64,000 nucleotides of DNA, taken from NCBI GenBank assembly GCA_947501045.1, contig CANMUI010000003.1, forward strand, positions 186,001 to 250,000. The letters are read 5' to 3'. The stretch comes from an uncultured Psychrobacter sp. GTDB lineage: Bacteria; Pseudomonadota; Gammaproteobacteria; Pseudomonadales; Moraxellaceae. This document shows positions 26,347-35,750 of this stretch, one piece after another; within the stretch, counting starts at the first letter, position 1, and the number at the start of each line of letters is the position of its first letter. The position numbers and the translations under genes were made by a program. The notes beneath the pieces are model-generated. The model made no database searches and was not told the origin of the DNA. It saw only the letters and a program-made list of their open reading frames with translations.

Positions 26347-27438
26347 TTAGGAGCGCCTTGGGTCAAATGCATCGCGGAGCGCCTCACCAATAAAGATCAA
26401 CAAAGACAGTATAAAGGTCAAACTAAAAAATCCTGATAAGGCCAACCACGGGGCATCAAGGTTGTTTTTACCCTGTACCATAAGCTCTCCAAGTGAAGGC
26501 GATCCGGGTGGTAGACCATATCCTAAAAAGTCCAAAGCGGTTAAAGCGATAATATTAGCCGTGAGGATAAATGGCAATTGCGATAAGCTCGATGCCAAGG
26601 CATTGGGCAGTATGTGCTTGAGCATAATTTGACTATCGGGTACGCCCAAATTGCGCGCAGCACGTACATAATCAAAATTACGCGCGCGCAGAAACTCAGC
26701 TCTTACCAAACCGACCAGTCCCATCCAGCCAAACAGCAGCATCAGGGCAAAAAGTATAGTAATACTGGGGCTAAATAAGCTGACTAAAATAATAATCATA
26801 AATAGCTGCGGCAACCCGCCCCAGACCTCCATAAAGCGCTGTCCTGCCAAATCAACCCAGCCGCCATAATAGCCTTGGATAGCACCCACAATAATACCAA
26901 TTAAAGCGCCTGCAAGCGTTAAAGCCAAACCAAACAATAACGATACACGCATACCATAAAGAATGCGCGCCAACACATCACGGCCCAAATCATCGGTTCC
27001 TAACAAGTTTTGGCTATTAGGCGGTGCCGGATAAGGAACGCCCAGCTCCACATTCGGTGTCTGATCAGCGAAAGAAATAATTGGCATCACCAGATAGCCT
27101 TTATCATCGATAAGCTGTTGTACTGCAGGGTCTTTATAGTTGGCTTCGGTCTCAAAGATACCGCCAAAAGTGGTTTCAGGATAAGCTTTTAAAACAGGAA
27201 AATAGTAATCTCCATCATACTGCACGAGTAAAGGTTTATCGTTAGTGATCACATTAGCCGCCATGCAAATAACAAAGATAATGCTGAAAACAATTAGTGA
27301 TATGACGCCTAAGCGATTATGGCGAAAACGATCAAGCCGAGCTTGCCAAATGGGATTTAGGCGAGACTTTTTAGCTTTGGATAAAGGCGTAGCTGCGGTA
27401 GTAGGCTGGTTACTTGATATAGGATGGTTGCTTGGCAT
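26347..27438 (-). CDS. yejE: Peptide ABC transporter permease YejE
   Basis: A 363-residue binding-protein-dependent permease with an N-terminal helix (about 38-62), a periplasmic loop of about 100 residues and five further helices. Family segments are LGTDDLGRDVLARILYGMRVSL (in two blocks, about 145-166) and the coupling-helix EAA loop around RNFDYVRAARNLGVPDSQIM (about 245-264). The end PRRS matches YejE/DppC-type proteins. Its ATG overlaps the yejB stop by one base (TGATG), a sign of translational coupling. Confidence 0.93.
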   Translation of the reverse strand: MPSNHPISSNQPTTAATPLSKAKKSRLNPIWQARLDRFRHNRLGVISLIVFSIIFVICMAANVITNDKPLLVQYDGDYYFPVLKAYPETTFGGIFETEANYKDPAVQQLIDDKGYLVMPIISFADQTPNVELGVPYPAPPNSQNLLGTDDLGRDVLARILYGMRVSLLFGLALTLAGALIGIIVGAIQGYYGGWVDLAGQRFMEVWGGLPQLFMIIILVSLFSPSITILFALMLLFGWMGLVGLVRAEFLRARNFDYVRAARNLGVPDSQIMLKHILPNALASSLSQLPFILTANIIALTALDFLGYGLPPGSPSLGELMVQGKNNLDAPWLALSGFFSLTFILSLLIFIGEALRDAFDPRRS

Positions 27439-28508
27439 CAGCGTCCCTCAAAATCAATACGCGGATCAATCAAGTGATAACTTAAATCGCTAATAAGCTG
27501 TAATAGTAGACCGACTAAAGTAAAAATAAATAACGTCCCAAATATCACCGGATAATCACGCTGCTGAATGGCCTCAAACCCAAGCAGCCCTAAACCGTCA
27601 AGTTTAAAGATAATCTCTATAAGAAAATTACTAGCAAAGAAAATACCAACGATAGCGGCTGGGATACCGGCGATAATAATGAGCATAGCATTACGAAACA
27701 CGTGACCATAGAGCACTTGACGCTCGCCTAAGCCTTTGGCGCGTGCGGTAAGCACATACTGCTTACCCAGCTCCTCTAAAAAGCTAAATTTAGTCAAATA
27801 TGTCAAGCCTGCAAAGCCGCCAACCGTACTTGCCAGCAGCGGTAGTGCTAAGTGCCAAAAGTAATCTTTAATTTTACCGAGCAAGGAGAGCTCTTCAAAA
27901 TTCTCTGATGTCAACCCTTGTAGCGGAAAAATATTCCAATAACTGCCACCAGCAAAAAATACTAATAAGATCACCGCAAATACAAATACGGGTATCGCAT
28001 GTCCAATCGCAAGGAGCATAGCCGTCGCTTTGTCTACCGCAGAACCATGATGCATGGCTTTGTAAATACCTAAGGGAATGGCAATCATATAAATGAGCAG
28101 GGTACTCCAAAGCCCAAGCGATATCGAGACGGGTAATTTTTCTATGATCAAGTCAGTGACTGTCTGTCCCTTAAAAAACGATTCACCAAAATCCAGCTGC
28201 GCGTAGTTTTTGAGCATCAGCCAAAAGCGCTCAGGGGCTGATTTATCAAAACCATATTGCGCCTTTATAGCAGCAACCATATCATCCGATAGTCCGCGTG
28301 TGCCTTGATAGGTGCTGTCATTACCGCCTGCACTACCCGCACCAACATTGCCACTTAGCGCATTGTCTTTGGCGCCCTGTTCAATAAGTGCCATCTGCTG
28401 CTCAACCGGACCGCCCGGAGCCGCTTGCACAATGACGAAGTTGGCCAGCAAGATTAAAAATAACGTCGGTAGTATGAGTAGCAGTCTTTTGAGGATATAA
28501 CGACCCAT
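27438..28508 (-). CDS. yejB: Peptide ABC transporter permease YejB
   Basis: A 356-residue permease with six membrane segments. It has the typical start MGRYILKRLLLILPTLFLIL, the family NFVIVQAAPGGPVEQ (about 24-38) and the cytoplasmic EAA loop YVLTARAKGLGERQVLYGHV (about 248-267). Between the first helix and the transport core lies a loop rich in Gly, Ser and Ala (about 45-70). It partners YejE. The downstream gene overlaps it by one base. The upstream neighbour is gloB, which separates it from the substrate-binding gene. Confidence 0.93.
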   Translation of the reverse strand: MGRYILKRLLLILPTLFLILLANFVIVQAAPGGPVEQQMALIEQGAKDNALSGNVGAGSAGGNDSTYQGTRGLSDDMVAAIKAQYGFDKSAPERFWLMLKNYAQLDFGESFFKGQTVTDLIIEKLPVSISLGLWSTLLIYMIAIPLGIYKAMHHGSAVDKATAMLLAIGHAIPVFVFAVILLVFFAGGSYWNIFPLQGLTSENFEELSLLGKIKDYFWHLALPLLASTVGGFAGLTYLTKFSFLEELGKQYVLTARAKGLGERQVLYGHVFRNAMLIIIAGIPAAIVGIFFASNFLIEIIFKLDGLGLLGFEAIQQRDYPVIFGTLFIFTLVGLLLQLISDLSYHLIDPRIDFEGR

Positions 28509-28559
28509 AACGACTTCCTAAATAAAATAACAGCTGCTAATAGTAGAGACTAAAAGCGC

Positions 28560-29339
28560 TTAAAAATTATCTTTTAGCTCACGCAGGGCAGCAAATACCG
28601 CTAAAGGCTTATCACTATCGACATTAGCCTTAGCCTCAACCCCTGCTATAACGCTAGGTTCTTTGATACGTAAAAATACATTGACCGCACGTTCATGCGC
28701 CAAGGTTACCGGCAATGTGGGCACGCCTGCTGCCATTTTCTCTTCTGCTTGCGCCAAAGCCTCTTGCATCGCTGCATTGTCAGGCTCAATTGTCAAACCA
28801 AAGCGCAAATTATTGGCGGTATATTCATGAGCCGGATACAACAGCGTATCAGCAGGTAACTCATTCAAACGCTTAAAGCTGTCATAGAGCTGCTCAATGG
28901 TGCCGGTAAAAACACGGCCACAGCCTGCGCTAAATAGAGTATCACCGCAAAAGCAGTGCTTGTGACCATCAACATCTAAGATATAAGCCATATGAGTTGC
29001 AGTATGACCTGATATATCCCATATTTGTGCTGAGCAGCCCCATGCACTGACCGTGCTACCATCTTTGATGGTTTGATCTTCTTCTACACCATGCTCGCTA
29101 TGAGCGACGATATGAGTCATCGGGAAATACTCTTGCAACTCCATAACTCCGCCAACATGATCATAGTGATGATGCGTCGTCCAAATCGAAGTCAGATCCA
29201 AGCCATGCTCTTGCATATAAGCTACTACCGGCGCAGACTGACCCGGATCAATGACAATAGCTTGTTTGTTATTTTTATTAATTAGTGTCCAAATATAATT
29301 GTCAGTAAATGCTTTGATCGGATGAATTTGAATACTCAT
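28560..29339 (-). CDS. gloB: Hydroxyacylglutathione hydrolase (glyoxalase II)
   Basis: A 259-residue metallo-beta-lactamase-fold enzyme that hydrolyses S-lactoylglutathione to lactate and glutathione in methylglyoxal detoxification. The metal motif THHHYDHVGG (about residues 55-64) carries the HxHxDH ligands. SGHTATHM (about 110-117), FCGDTLFSAGCGRVFTGT (about 129-146) and YPAHEYTANNLRF (about 167-179) complete the active site. The C-terminal domain ends with the expected arginine-rich helix. It is placed between yejA and yejB, with 51 and 63 bases on either side, so it is likely co-transcribed with the transporter. Confidence 0.95.
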   Translation of the reverse strand: MSIQIHPIKAFTDNYIWTLINKNNKQAIVIDPGQSAPVVAYMQEHGLDLTSIWTTHHHYDHVGGVMELQEYFPMTHIVAHSEHGVEEDQTIKDGSTVSAWGCSAQIWDISGHTATHMAYILDVDGHKHCFCGDTLFSAGCGRVFTGTIEQLYDSFKRLNELPADTLLYPAHEYTANNLRFGLTIEPDNAAMQEALAQAEEKMAAGVPTLPVTLAHERAVNVFLRIKEPSVIAGVEAKANVDSDKPLAVFAALRELKDNF

Positions 29340-29402
29340 GTGAAATCCTTATAGTTAACTTACAACTGGTAGTTTATAACTAAGTTATGATTAAAATTTT
29401 TA

Positions 29403-31235
29403 CTACCGTTTTAAATAGCTGTTTACGCGCGCTTCCGCCTCTTTATCTACCCACCAGTAATCAATGCCAATGGCATTAGTAGGTAGTTTGTCAACATGAC
29501 GATACTGATCCCAGTAAGCCACATTGGTTTCAGATTTACCATAGAGTGGTACTAGATAGTGACCCGCGCGCAGCAAACGATCAAGCACCTTAGTATACAA
29601 TACAATCTCTTCACGGTTCTTAGCATCACCAAGTCTCTCTATTACTTGATCAATCGCCGCGTTTTTAATACCAATCGTATTATGATTACCCGCCTCATCA
29701 GCTGCGCTACTGCCCCAAAACCCTGTTTGCTCAGCGCCTGGTGATAAGCTTTGCGCAAAGACATCGACAGCCATGTCATAATCGAAACGCCGCATACGCT
29801 CATAATACTGTGGCCCATCGACTTGACGTAAGGTAGCATCAAACCCTAGGCGTTTCAAATTACGAATATAAGGCAGCAAAACCCGTCCCATAGTCTCGCC
29901 TGTCATCAGCATCTCAATCTGCGCCGGTGTGCCATCAGGCTGATACAGCTGCATATCATCGTAATAAAAACCAGCATCTAGTAACAGTTGCCGTGCTTTT
30001 AGCAATCCTTGACGATTAAAGCCGCTACCATCGCTAGTCGGCACTTGCCACTTCTTTAATACCCCTTGACGCTGAATCGGTTCAAGCTTGGCAAGCAGCG
30101 ATTTTAATACTTGTCTCTCAGTTTCTGAGGGTGTACCTGTTGCCGCCAGCTCCGAGCCATGAAAAAAGCTTTGCAAACGCTCATATTGATTATGAAACAA
30201 GGTCTTATTCATCCACTCAAAATCATAAGCGTGGCTGAGTGCTTGACGAACGCGAATGTCTTGAAACAAAGGCCGGCGCATGTTCATAATCAGCCCTTGC
30301 ATGGGTACTGGATTTTGATTTTTTATCGACTCTTTTACAATAAGACCCGCTTTTGCTGCTGGAAAGTTATAGCCTGTTGCCCAGTTCGAGGCTTTATTTT
30401 CAGGACGAAAGCGATATTGACCGGATTTGAAACCTTCAAAGGCGATCTCATCGCTTTGATAATAGACAAACTTAATCATATCAAAATTATAGCGACCACG
30501 ATTGACCATCAAATCACGGCCCCAATAATTAGGATCACGCACATAGCTGACTGAGCGCCCCGCTTCGATACGTCCAAGCTTATAAGGACCACTACCCATA
30601 AGCGGGGTCAAACTAATTTTTTCAAAATCAGTGTCAATGGAGGATCTTGCAAAAATAGGAAACTGACCAACCGTTAATAAAATCTCCTTATTATCAGCTG
30701 AGGCAAACACAAACTTAACTTGCTGCTCATCAGTGATTTGTACTTCTTTTATATCACCAAGATAGCTACGAATGTACATAGGCCCTTTGGTTAAGAGCGC
30801 ATCAAAAGTAGCTTTGACATCGCTGCTCGTCACTGGCGTACCATCCCAAAACCGCGCCGCTGGATTTAGATGATAAATGATCCAGCTCGTATCTTCTGGA
30901 TCATAGGTGACGTGACTTGCCAGTTGCGGGTACATGGTAAAGGCTTCATTTAATGAGCCCGTCATCAACGTATCATAAAGATAATCAGTACCAATCACCG
31001 GTACACCCGTCGTCATCCATTTATTAGTGCTATTGAAAGTACCACTTGCTTGTAAAGATAACGTCCCGCCTGTTGGGGCATCGGGATTGGCATAAGGTAA
31101 AAACGGCGCATTGACATATTCAGCCGTACTATTATGTGCCAGCGCTTGCGCCTTAATAGGTGTAGCATTAGCGACTAATATCGGGCTGGTGGCAGTTATT
31201 AGTATAACCGCTGCAATAAAGAGGTCTTTTAACAT
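29403..31235 (-). CDS. yejA: Periplasmic peptide-binding protein YejA
   Basis: A 610-residue extracellular solute-binding protein of family 5 with a Sec signal peptide (cleavage likely after about residue 25, VANA-TP). The family-5 pattern is visible: YANPDAPTGGTLSL, LYDTLMTGSLNEAF, SWIIYHLNPAARFWDGTPVT (about 122-141) and GSGPYKLGRIEAGRSV. It would deliver oligopeptides to the YejBEF permease. The C-terminal part is complete (YWWVDKEAEARV). It is the first gene of the unit yejA-gloB-yejB-yejE-yejF. Confidence 0.93.
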   Translation of the reverse strand: MLKDLFIAAVILITATSPILVANATPIKAQALAHNSTAEYVNAPFLPYANPDAPTGGTLSLQASGTFNSTNKWMTTGVPVIGTDYLYDTLMTGSLNEAFTMYPQLASHVTYDPEDTSWIIYHLNPAARFWDGTPVTSSDVKATFDALLTKGPMYIRSYLGDIKEVQITDEQQVKFVFASADNKEILLTVGQFPIFARSSIDTDFEKISLTPLMGSGPYKLGRIEAGRSVSYVRDPNYWGRDLMVNRGRYNFDMIKFVYYQSDEIAFEGFKSGQYRFRPENKASNWATGYNFPAAKAGLIVKESIKNQNPVPMQGLIMNMRRPLFQDIRVRQALSHAYDFEWMNKTLFHNQYERLQSFFHGSELAATGTPSETERQVLKSLLAKLEPIQRQGVLKKWQVPTSDGSGFNRQGLLKARQLLLDAGFYYDDMQLYQPDGTPAQIEMLMTGETMGRVLLPYIRNLKRLGFDATLRQVDGPQYYERMRRFDYDMAVDVFAQSLSPGAEQTGFWGSSAADEAGNHNTIGIKNAAIDQVIERLGDAKNREEIVLYTKVLDRLLRAGHYLVPLYGKSETNVAYWDQYRHVDKLPTNAIGIDYWWVDKEAEARVNSYLKR

Positions 31236-31393
31236 AGGATTTTTATCATAATAAAAGCTAGTAAAGCCATGTCGATGCTCTATTTTGCTAAACTGAGAAT
31301 TTTCATCATAACAAATTTCGCTTTTTTAACCTAATGGTTTGCAGTTACAAGTAAAGTAAAAATGGCATGCCTCACAGGATCTAAACGCCCAAC

Positions 31394-31423
31394 AAAAAAG
31401 GCACAACCGTTGTTAGCTGTACC
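31394..31423 (-). terminator. Terminator after serC
   Basis: In the minus direction GGTACA pairs with TGTGCC (one T-G wobble) around a 12-base loop and is followed by TTTTTT. It lies 48 bases beyond the serC stop. Confidence 0.6.
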
Positions 31424-31470
31424 CTATGTATTCAAATAGCAAACGTTAACATAAGCTCATAAGCTACTAT

Positions 31471-32616
31471 CTAACCATGCTTTTGCTCAAAATCTTGCAT
31501 AAAATCAACTAGCTGCTGCACCCAATCAAGTGATACCGCATTATAGATACTGGCGCGCATGCCACCAACATCACGATGACCTTTTAGGCCTAAGAATCCT
31601 GCTTTTTCAGCTTCTTCCAAAAACACTTTATCAAGGCTACTGTCAGCTAAAGTAAAAGGGACGTTCATAATGGAGCGATATTTAAGCGCCACTGGATTAT
31701 TATAAAAAGCGCTATCGTCGATGGTTTTATAAAGTAGATCCGCCTTTTGCTGATTGATTTTATAAATAGCCTCAACTCCGCCCTGTCCCTCTAACCACTC
31801 GAATACCAACCCTGCCAAATACCAAGAGTACGTCGCTGGTGTATTGGACATGGATTCTTTTTCGGCTTGATGTTCGTAGTTCATTAGTAGCGGGCACCAT
31901 TCGCTGGCCTTACCTAATAAGTCTTCACGAATAATGACAATTACTAACCCTGCAGGACCGATATTTTTTTGTGCGCCAGCATAAATCATCCCAAACTTTG
32001 ATACATCCACAGGATGCGACAGGATAGACGATGACATATCCACCACGAGCGGCGCGTCAACTTGTGGCGGCTCAAATATCTGCAGACCATGAATAGTTTC
32101 ATTCGCGCAGTAGTGAAAATAAGCAGCATCCTGACTGGTATCCCAAGTGCTAGGGTCCGGCACATCAGTAAAATTACTGTCTTTGCCGCTAGCGACCACA
32201 TTCACCTCGCCCAAACCAAGCTTGGCATAACGCTGAGCTTCTTTAATTGCTTTGCCTGACCAAGCACCGGTGGTTAAATAATCAGCGCATGCACCATTTA
32301 GTAAATTTAGCGGAATGGCTGAAAATTGCAAACTTGCACCGCCTTGCAAAAATAGTACTTTATAATTATCAGGAATAGCCATCAACGAGCGCAGCTTAGC
32401 CTCAGCTTTTTCGGTGACCGCCATATAGTCTTTACTACGGTGACTCATCTCCATTACCGATACACCGCGACCTTGCCAGTCGAGCAGCTCTTGTTGCGCG
32501 CGCTGCAGCACCTCAGTCGGTATCGTTGCAGGTCCAGCGCTAAAGTTAGGCAGGCGATGCGGCATGGACTTACTATTAGTGTTATTCATAGCAGTATCGG
32601 TAGCGTTGGTCATCAT
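31471..32616 (-). CDS. serC: Phosphoserine aminotransferase
   Basis: A pyridoxal-phosphate enzyme, 381 residues from the preferred start. It makes 3-phosphoserine from 3-phosphohydroxypyruvate, and in many bacteria it also serves vitamin B6 synthesis. Visible parts are NFSAGPATIPTEVL at the N terminus, the cofactor-binding FLQGGASLQFSAIPLN, the catalytic lysine in YAGAQKNIGPAGLVIVI (about residues 201-217) and GHRDVGGMRASIYN near the end. The frame runs to 32664. The ATG at 32616 is preferred because AGGA lies about 7 bases before it. A second ATG follows directly. About 20 residues before the domain are polar and unusual. Confidence 0.95.
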   Translation of the reverse strand: MMTNATDTAMNNTNSKSMPHRLPNFSAGPATIPTEVLQRAQQELLDWQGRGVSVMEMSHRSKDYMAVTEKAEAKLRSLMAIPDNYKVLFLQGGASLQFSAIPLNLLNGACADYLTTGAWSGKAIKEAQRYAKLGLGEVNVVASGKDSNFTDVPDPSTWDTSQDAAYFHYCANETIHGLQIFEPPQVDAPLVVDMSSSILSHPVDVSKFGMIYAGAQKNIGPAGLVIVIIREDLLGKASEWCPLLMNYEHQAEKESMSNTPATYSWYLAGLVFEWLEGQGGVEAIYKINQQKADLLYKTIDDSAFYNNPVALKYRSIMNVPFTLADSSLDKVFLEEAEKAGFLGLKGHRDVGGMRASIYNAVSLDWVQQLVDFMQDFEQKHG

Positions 32617-32686
32617 TACAGTCCTATGTGGGATAAAAGGTAGGTAAAAAGAACTAGAAAACATTGTATAACAGCTATTTATAGGT

Positions 32687-33478
32687 TTATTGAGATATTT
32701 GTTGCCACAAATTACGCTTAAGAGTGCTATCGGTAAGCATCTGATCTAAGCTCGGTACGTCTATAAGATTAGGATGGGTCAATCCGTCCGGCAACTTAGT
32801 TAATGCTGCCACCTTGATATCTTCGCTTCTACCAATCTTAAACAGGTATCCGGCCAGGCTGGCATTGGCAAGCTCAGTGGTATCCATTCCTGCACAAATA
32901 GGAAAAGATGTGGTCTCACAGTTCAATGATAACGCTTGGGTGATATTTTGCCAGAGCTTTTGGCTATCATTGTTGAGGGCTTGGATATCGACCATCAGCA
33001 CCCAATCGCCATAGCGTGCTCCTTGCAAGTCAAAGGGCGCGACCTTATCAAAACTGGCCTCATTTTGATTATCATCAGAGATTACCTCTAAACTCTCATT
33101 TTTAACAGGCGCTGTAGCTTTGTTTATCAGTGGTTCAACAGCTTGCTCGACATCTTCTGGCGTTACTATAGACATGCTTTTAAAGTCTACACTGTCTACT
33201 TCTGCAACCTCAACAGCCGTATTGTTAAACGTAGGACTATTCTCCTCATCAGTGATAGAAGCGTTATCATCATTGTCTTCAAACTCAGTCTGGAAAGCTG
33301 CAGGTTGATATGAGGTTAGTTGTTGAGTTGCTAACTCCTGCTCTACGGATGCTGAGATCTCATCTATCACTAGCGTTGGTGAGTCTGCTTGCACCCACTG
33401 CCCTATCCCCATCATCGCCAGGATTTGACGCTGCTGTATTTGACGTTGTTTTAAGATAAGGTTTTGAGTATCGCTCAT
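32687..33478 (-). CDS. holD: HolD-like DNA polymerase III psi subunit
   Basis: A 263-residue protein whose two ends resemble HolD (psi), a subunit of the polymerase III clamp-loader complex that binds chi and links to SSB. The N-terminal RQILAMMGIGQWVQ resembles the HolD start LQQLGITQW. The C-terminal SLDQMLTDSTLKRNLWQQI resembles its closing helix ending in ALWQQI. Between them lie about 130 extra residues, very acidic and Asp/Glu/Ser-rich, so the protein is nearly twice the E. coli length of about 137. It lies upstream of serC on the same strand. The call rests on short terminal matches. Confidence 0.6.
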   Translation of the reverse strand: MSDTQNLILKQRQIQQRQILAMMGIGQWVQADSPTLVIDEISASVEQELATQQLTSYQPAAFQTEFEDNDDNASITDEENSPTFNNTAVEVAEVDSVDFKSMSIVTPEDVEQAVEPLINKATAPVKNESLEVISDDNQNEASFDKVAPFDLQGARYGDWVLMVDIQALNNDSQKLWQNITQALSLNCETTSFPICAGMDTTELANASLAGYLFKIGRSEDIKVAALTKLPDGLTHPNLIDVPSLDQMLTDSTLKRNLWQQISQ

Positions 33479-33716
33479 GGGTTGGTTATTTTCCTACTGA
33501 CTTAGAAATAGGGTTACAGACTTATTGTTATCGTAGCGTCTAACCTGCTGTTATGCAATATGTTGGCTGGAGTCCATGACGATTATAAGCTATTTGGTCA
33601 CAATAGTAATAAGTAGTAAGAGATAAAAATTTAACCAAAAAAAACCCTCTATCTGTAAAAGTAAGGGCTTAAGGGTTATGTATTAAATAACTTTGACAAA
33701 TTTTAGGCAAAAAAAA
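33479..33716. other. Non-coding stretch between holD and ffs
   Basis: AT-rich DNA upstream of holD and downstream of ffs. A weak hairpin AACCCT...AGGGTT (about 33643-33677), preceded by an A run, could be a backup terminator for minus-strand transcripts from ffs. Nothing else was seen. Confidence 0.35.
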
Positions 33717-33825
<109 letters not shown>

Positions 33826-33833
33826 AGTTGCAG

Positions 33834-33861
33834 ATTATACAAGATTTCTATGCTAATACAA
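33834..33861 (-). promoter_or_regulatory. Promoter of ffs
   Basis: On the minus strand TTGTAT (33861-33856) and TATAAT (33839-33834) are 16 bases apart. The predicted start point about seven bases after the -10 falls at 33826-33827, exactly where the folded 4.5S RNA begins. Confidence 0.65.
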
Positions 33862-33958
33862 CCCCTGAAGCAAAATTATTACGCCAAAGCAAACAAAAAC
33901 TGGTAATCTACTATAGTGACTTACCCAATTACTTTTGTATATTTTTTAGGAGAAAGTT

Positions 33959-34675
33959 ATGAAGACCATAGTAATAAAAAAAATAGCGCTTGCTTCTAGT
34001 AGCGTTTGTTTACTGGCAGCAATGACAACTAGTGTTTATGCTGAACCTACAGGCTATAACCAAATTAGCTTTCAAACCGAGGTAAAAGAAGAGATTGCTA
34101 ATGATGAGATAAACGCTAGTATGTACAAAAAAGCACAAGCAGCGGATGCAAAGTCATTAGCGAGAACTTTAAATACTTCCATCAATAATGCTTTGAGAAT
34201 AGCCAAACGCTACCCTAGTGTCACCATCAGTACCGGACAACAAAACACTTATCCTCGTTATGACAAAAATGACAAAATTATTGGCTGGACAGGACAGGTA
34301 AATATTGATCTAAAAAGTACGGATTTTGCCGCAACTAGCCAACTGATAGCTGATTTGCAAGAAACCTTAGTCATGAACAATTTGAATTTCGGGGTATCAG
34401 AGGCTAAAAAAGACGCGCTTGAGCGAAAGCTTATGACTGATGCCTCACGCGCCTTTCAGCAACAAGCCAAAAACCTAACTCGCGCATGGGATGCTAGCGG
34501 CTACCGCGTCATTAATGTCAGTCTCAATACGGGTAACAACTATCCGCGCCCTATGTACAGTATGGCAAGTGCTAGATCAGAGATGGCTGATGCACCAGTA
34601 CCTAGCCAAAATTTTGAGTCCGGTAATAGTACCATCTCAGTTACGGCTAATGGCACTATTGAGCTGGCTAAATAG
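33959..34675 (+). CDS. SIMPL-domain periplasmic protein
   Basis: A 238-residue exported protein of the SIMPL (DUF541) family. A Sec signal peptide is followed by cleavage near VYA-EP (about residue 29). The mature part has the N-terminal strand NQISFQTEVKEEIANDEI, a helix, TISTGQQNTYPRY, GWTGQVNIDLKSTDF and the C-terminal TISVTANGTIELA typical of the family. Family members form periplasmic or outer-membrane-associated oligomers of mostly unknown role. AGGAG precedes the ATG. It is closed by a bidirectional hairpin shared with tssL. Confidence 0.85.
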   Translation: MKTIVIKKIALASSSVCLLAAMTTSVYAEPTGYNQISFQTEVKEEIANDEINASMYKKAQAADAKSLARTLNTSINNALRIAKRYPSVTISTGQQNTYPRYDKNDKIIGWTGQVNIDLKSTDFAATSQLIADLQETLVMNNLNFGVSEAKKDALERKLMTDASRAFQQQAKNLTRAWDASGYRVINVSLNTGNNYPRPMYSMASARSEMADAPVPSQNFESGNSTISVTANGTIELAK

Positions 34676-34736
34676 TTTAAAAAAAGTAGCATATAACAGT
34701 CAAAACTATAGCAGTATTTGACCCTCAACCCTACAT

Positions 34737-34760
34737 AAAATCCCCTTTTGGGGATTTTTT
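34737..34760. terminator. Bidirectional terminator between SIMPL gene and tssL
   Basis: AAAATCCCC / GGGGATTTT with a TTTT loop forms a perfect 9-bp stem with A and T runs, between convergent genes. It marks the left boundary of the T6SS locus. Confidence 0.9.
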
Positions 34761-34825
34761 CTTGCGACTTTAAAACTACATTGTACTGAAAAGACATACT
34801 GCATAGCTTTAATAGAACCATTTAT

Positions 34826-35638
34826 TTAGGGTAAAAATATGGAAATATGCGCCTGCTCTTTATTCTCCTGAATCACGCTACTATAGGCTGAGAGCTGATC
34901 ATCAGAAAAGCTATTGGTAAACTGCCACATGGCGGCAAATATCACGCTTAACAATACCGCCATTACCGCTAGAATAACCCAAAGCGGCGTCTCGCTAGTC
35001 AAGGTATGTTTGATTTGATCAGGAATAGCCCAAAACGGTGAAAATTCATTTTTGTTACCGCGCAGATGCTCAATCTCATCGCCCAAGCGCGAGATAAGGT
35101 AGCGAATCTTTTCAGGCGCTTCTAAGCGATACTTGCCCTGAAAGCCAAGCAGCATCGCATAGTGATAAACCTCCAAAGCTGGCAGACGCTTTTCGCCTTG
35201 TTCACGCAAAGTATCCAAGCGCTCAAAGAACTCATTGCCAGCAACCTGAGAGCCGAACAAATCCAGCTGTAAAGGATTAAGCTCCCACGCATCTTTGAGC
35301 GTCTGAAATTCTGGCTCTTGTGAGGTCATAATGGTCTCATCAATGAGCGCACAATAAGCGTACTTGGCTTCATAAATGTCTTCTGACAAAAAGCCTTTTT
35401 TGCGCGCATTGGCCTCAAACTTATCCAAAAAGTCGTATATCTTTTGGCGAAACTGACGCGGCTCGGTACTAAAATAATGGTTACGCAGTAAAAAAACCAG
35501 ATAAAAGCCGTCATACATAATATCAACAAGTGATTGACTGCTGATACGTCTATCAAGCCCCTCTGCCGAAACTTTGGAGGCGACTTCACCTGAATCTAGT
35601 AGTGAAGGCGCAGAACTTATTGAATTATTGCCAGTCAT
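34826..35638 (-). CDS. tssL: T6SS membrane-complex protein TssL (DotU/IcmH)
   Basis: A 270-residue DotU-type protein with a large N-terminal cytoplasmic helical domain and one membrane anchor near the C terminus (about residues 222-243, LWVILAVMAVLLSVIFAAMW). Family segments are AKYAYCALIDETIMTS (about 100-115), LFGSQVAGNEFFERL (about 133-147) and ALEVYHYAMLLGFQGKY (about 161-177). It forms the inner-membrane complex with TssM and contacts the baseplate through TssK. It lacks a fused OmpA peptidoglycan-binding domain. That function may come from the separate OmpA-family gene at 46084-46923. It is the last gene of the tagX-tssK-tssL unit. Confidence 0.92.
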   Translation of the reverse strand: MTGNNSISSAPSLLDSGEVASKVSAEGLDRRISSQSLVDIMYDGFYLVFLLRNHYFSTEPRQFRQKIYDFLDKFEANARKKGFLSEDIYEAKYAYCALIDETIMTSQEPEFQTLKDAWELNPLQLDLFGSQVAGNEFFERLDTLREQGEKRLPALEVYHYAMLLGFQGKYRLEAPEKIRYLISRLGDEIEHLRGNKNEFSPFWAIPDQIKHTLTSETPLWVILAVMAVLLSVIFAAMWQFTNSFSDDQLSAYSSVIQENKEQAHISIFLP

Positions 35639-35750
35639 GAGTGTTCCTACTGCTTATTATTTTAAAGGTATATATCGATGCATCGCCTCTTTACTATATA
35701 CAGAGAGATGCTTATTAAAAGTTATTCAGCAAAAATGTTATTCAACAAAG

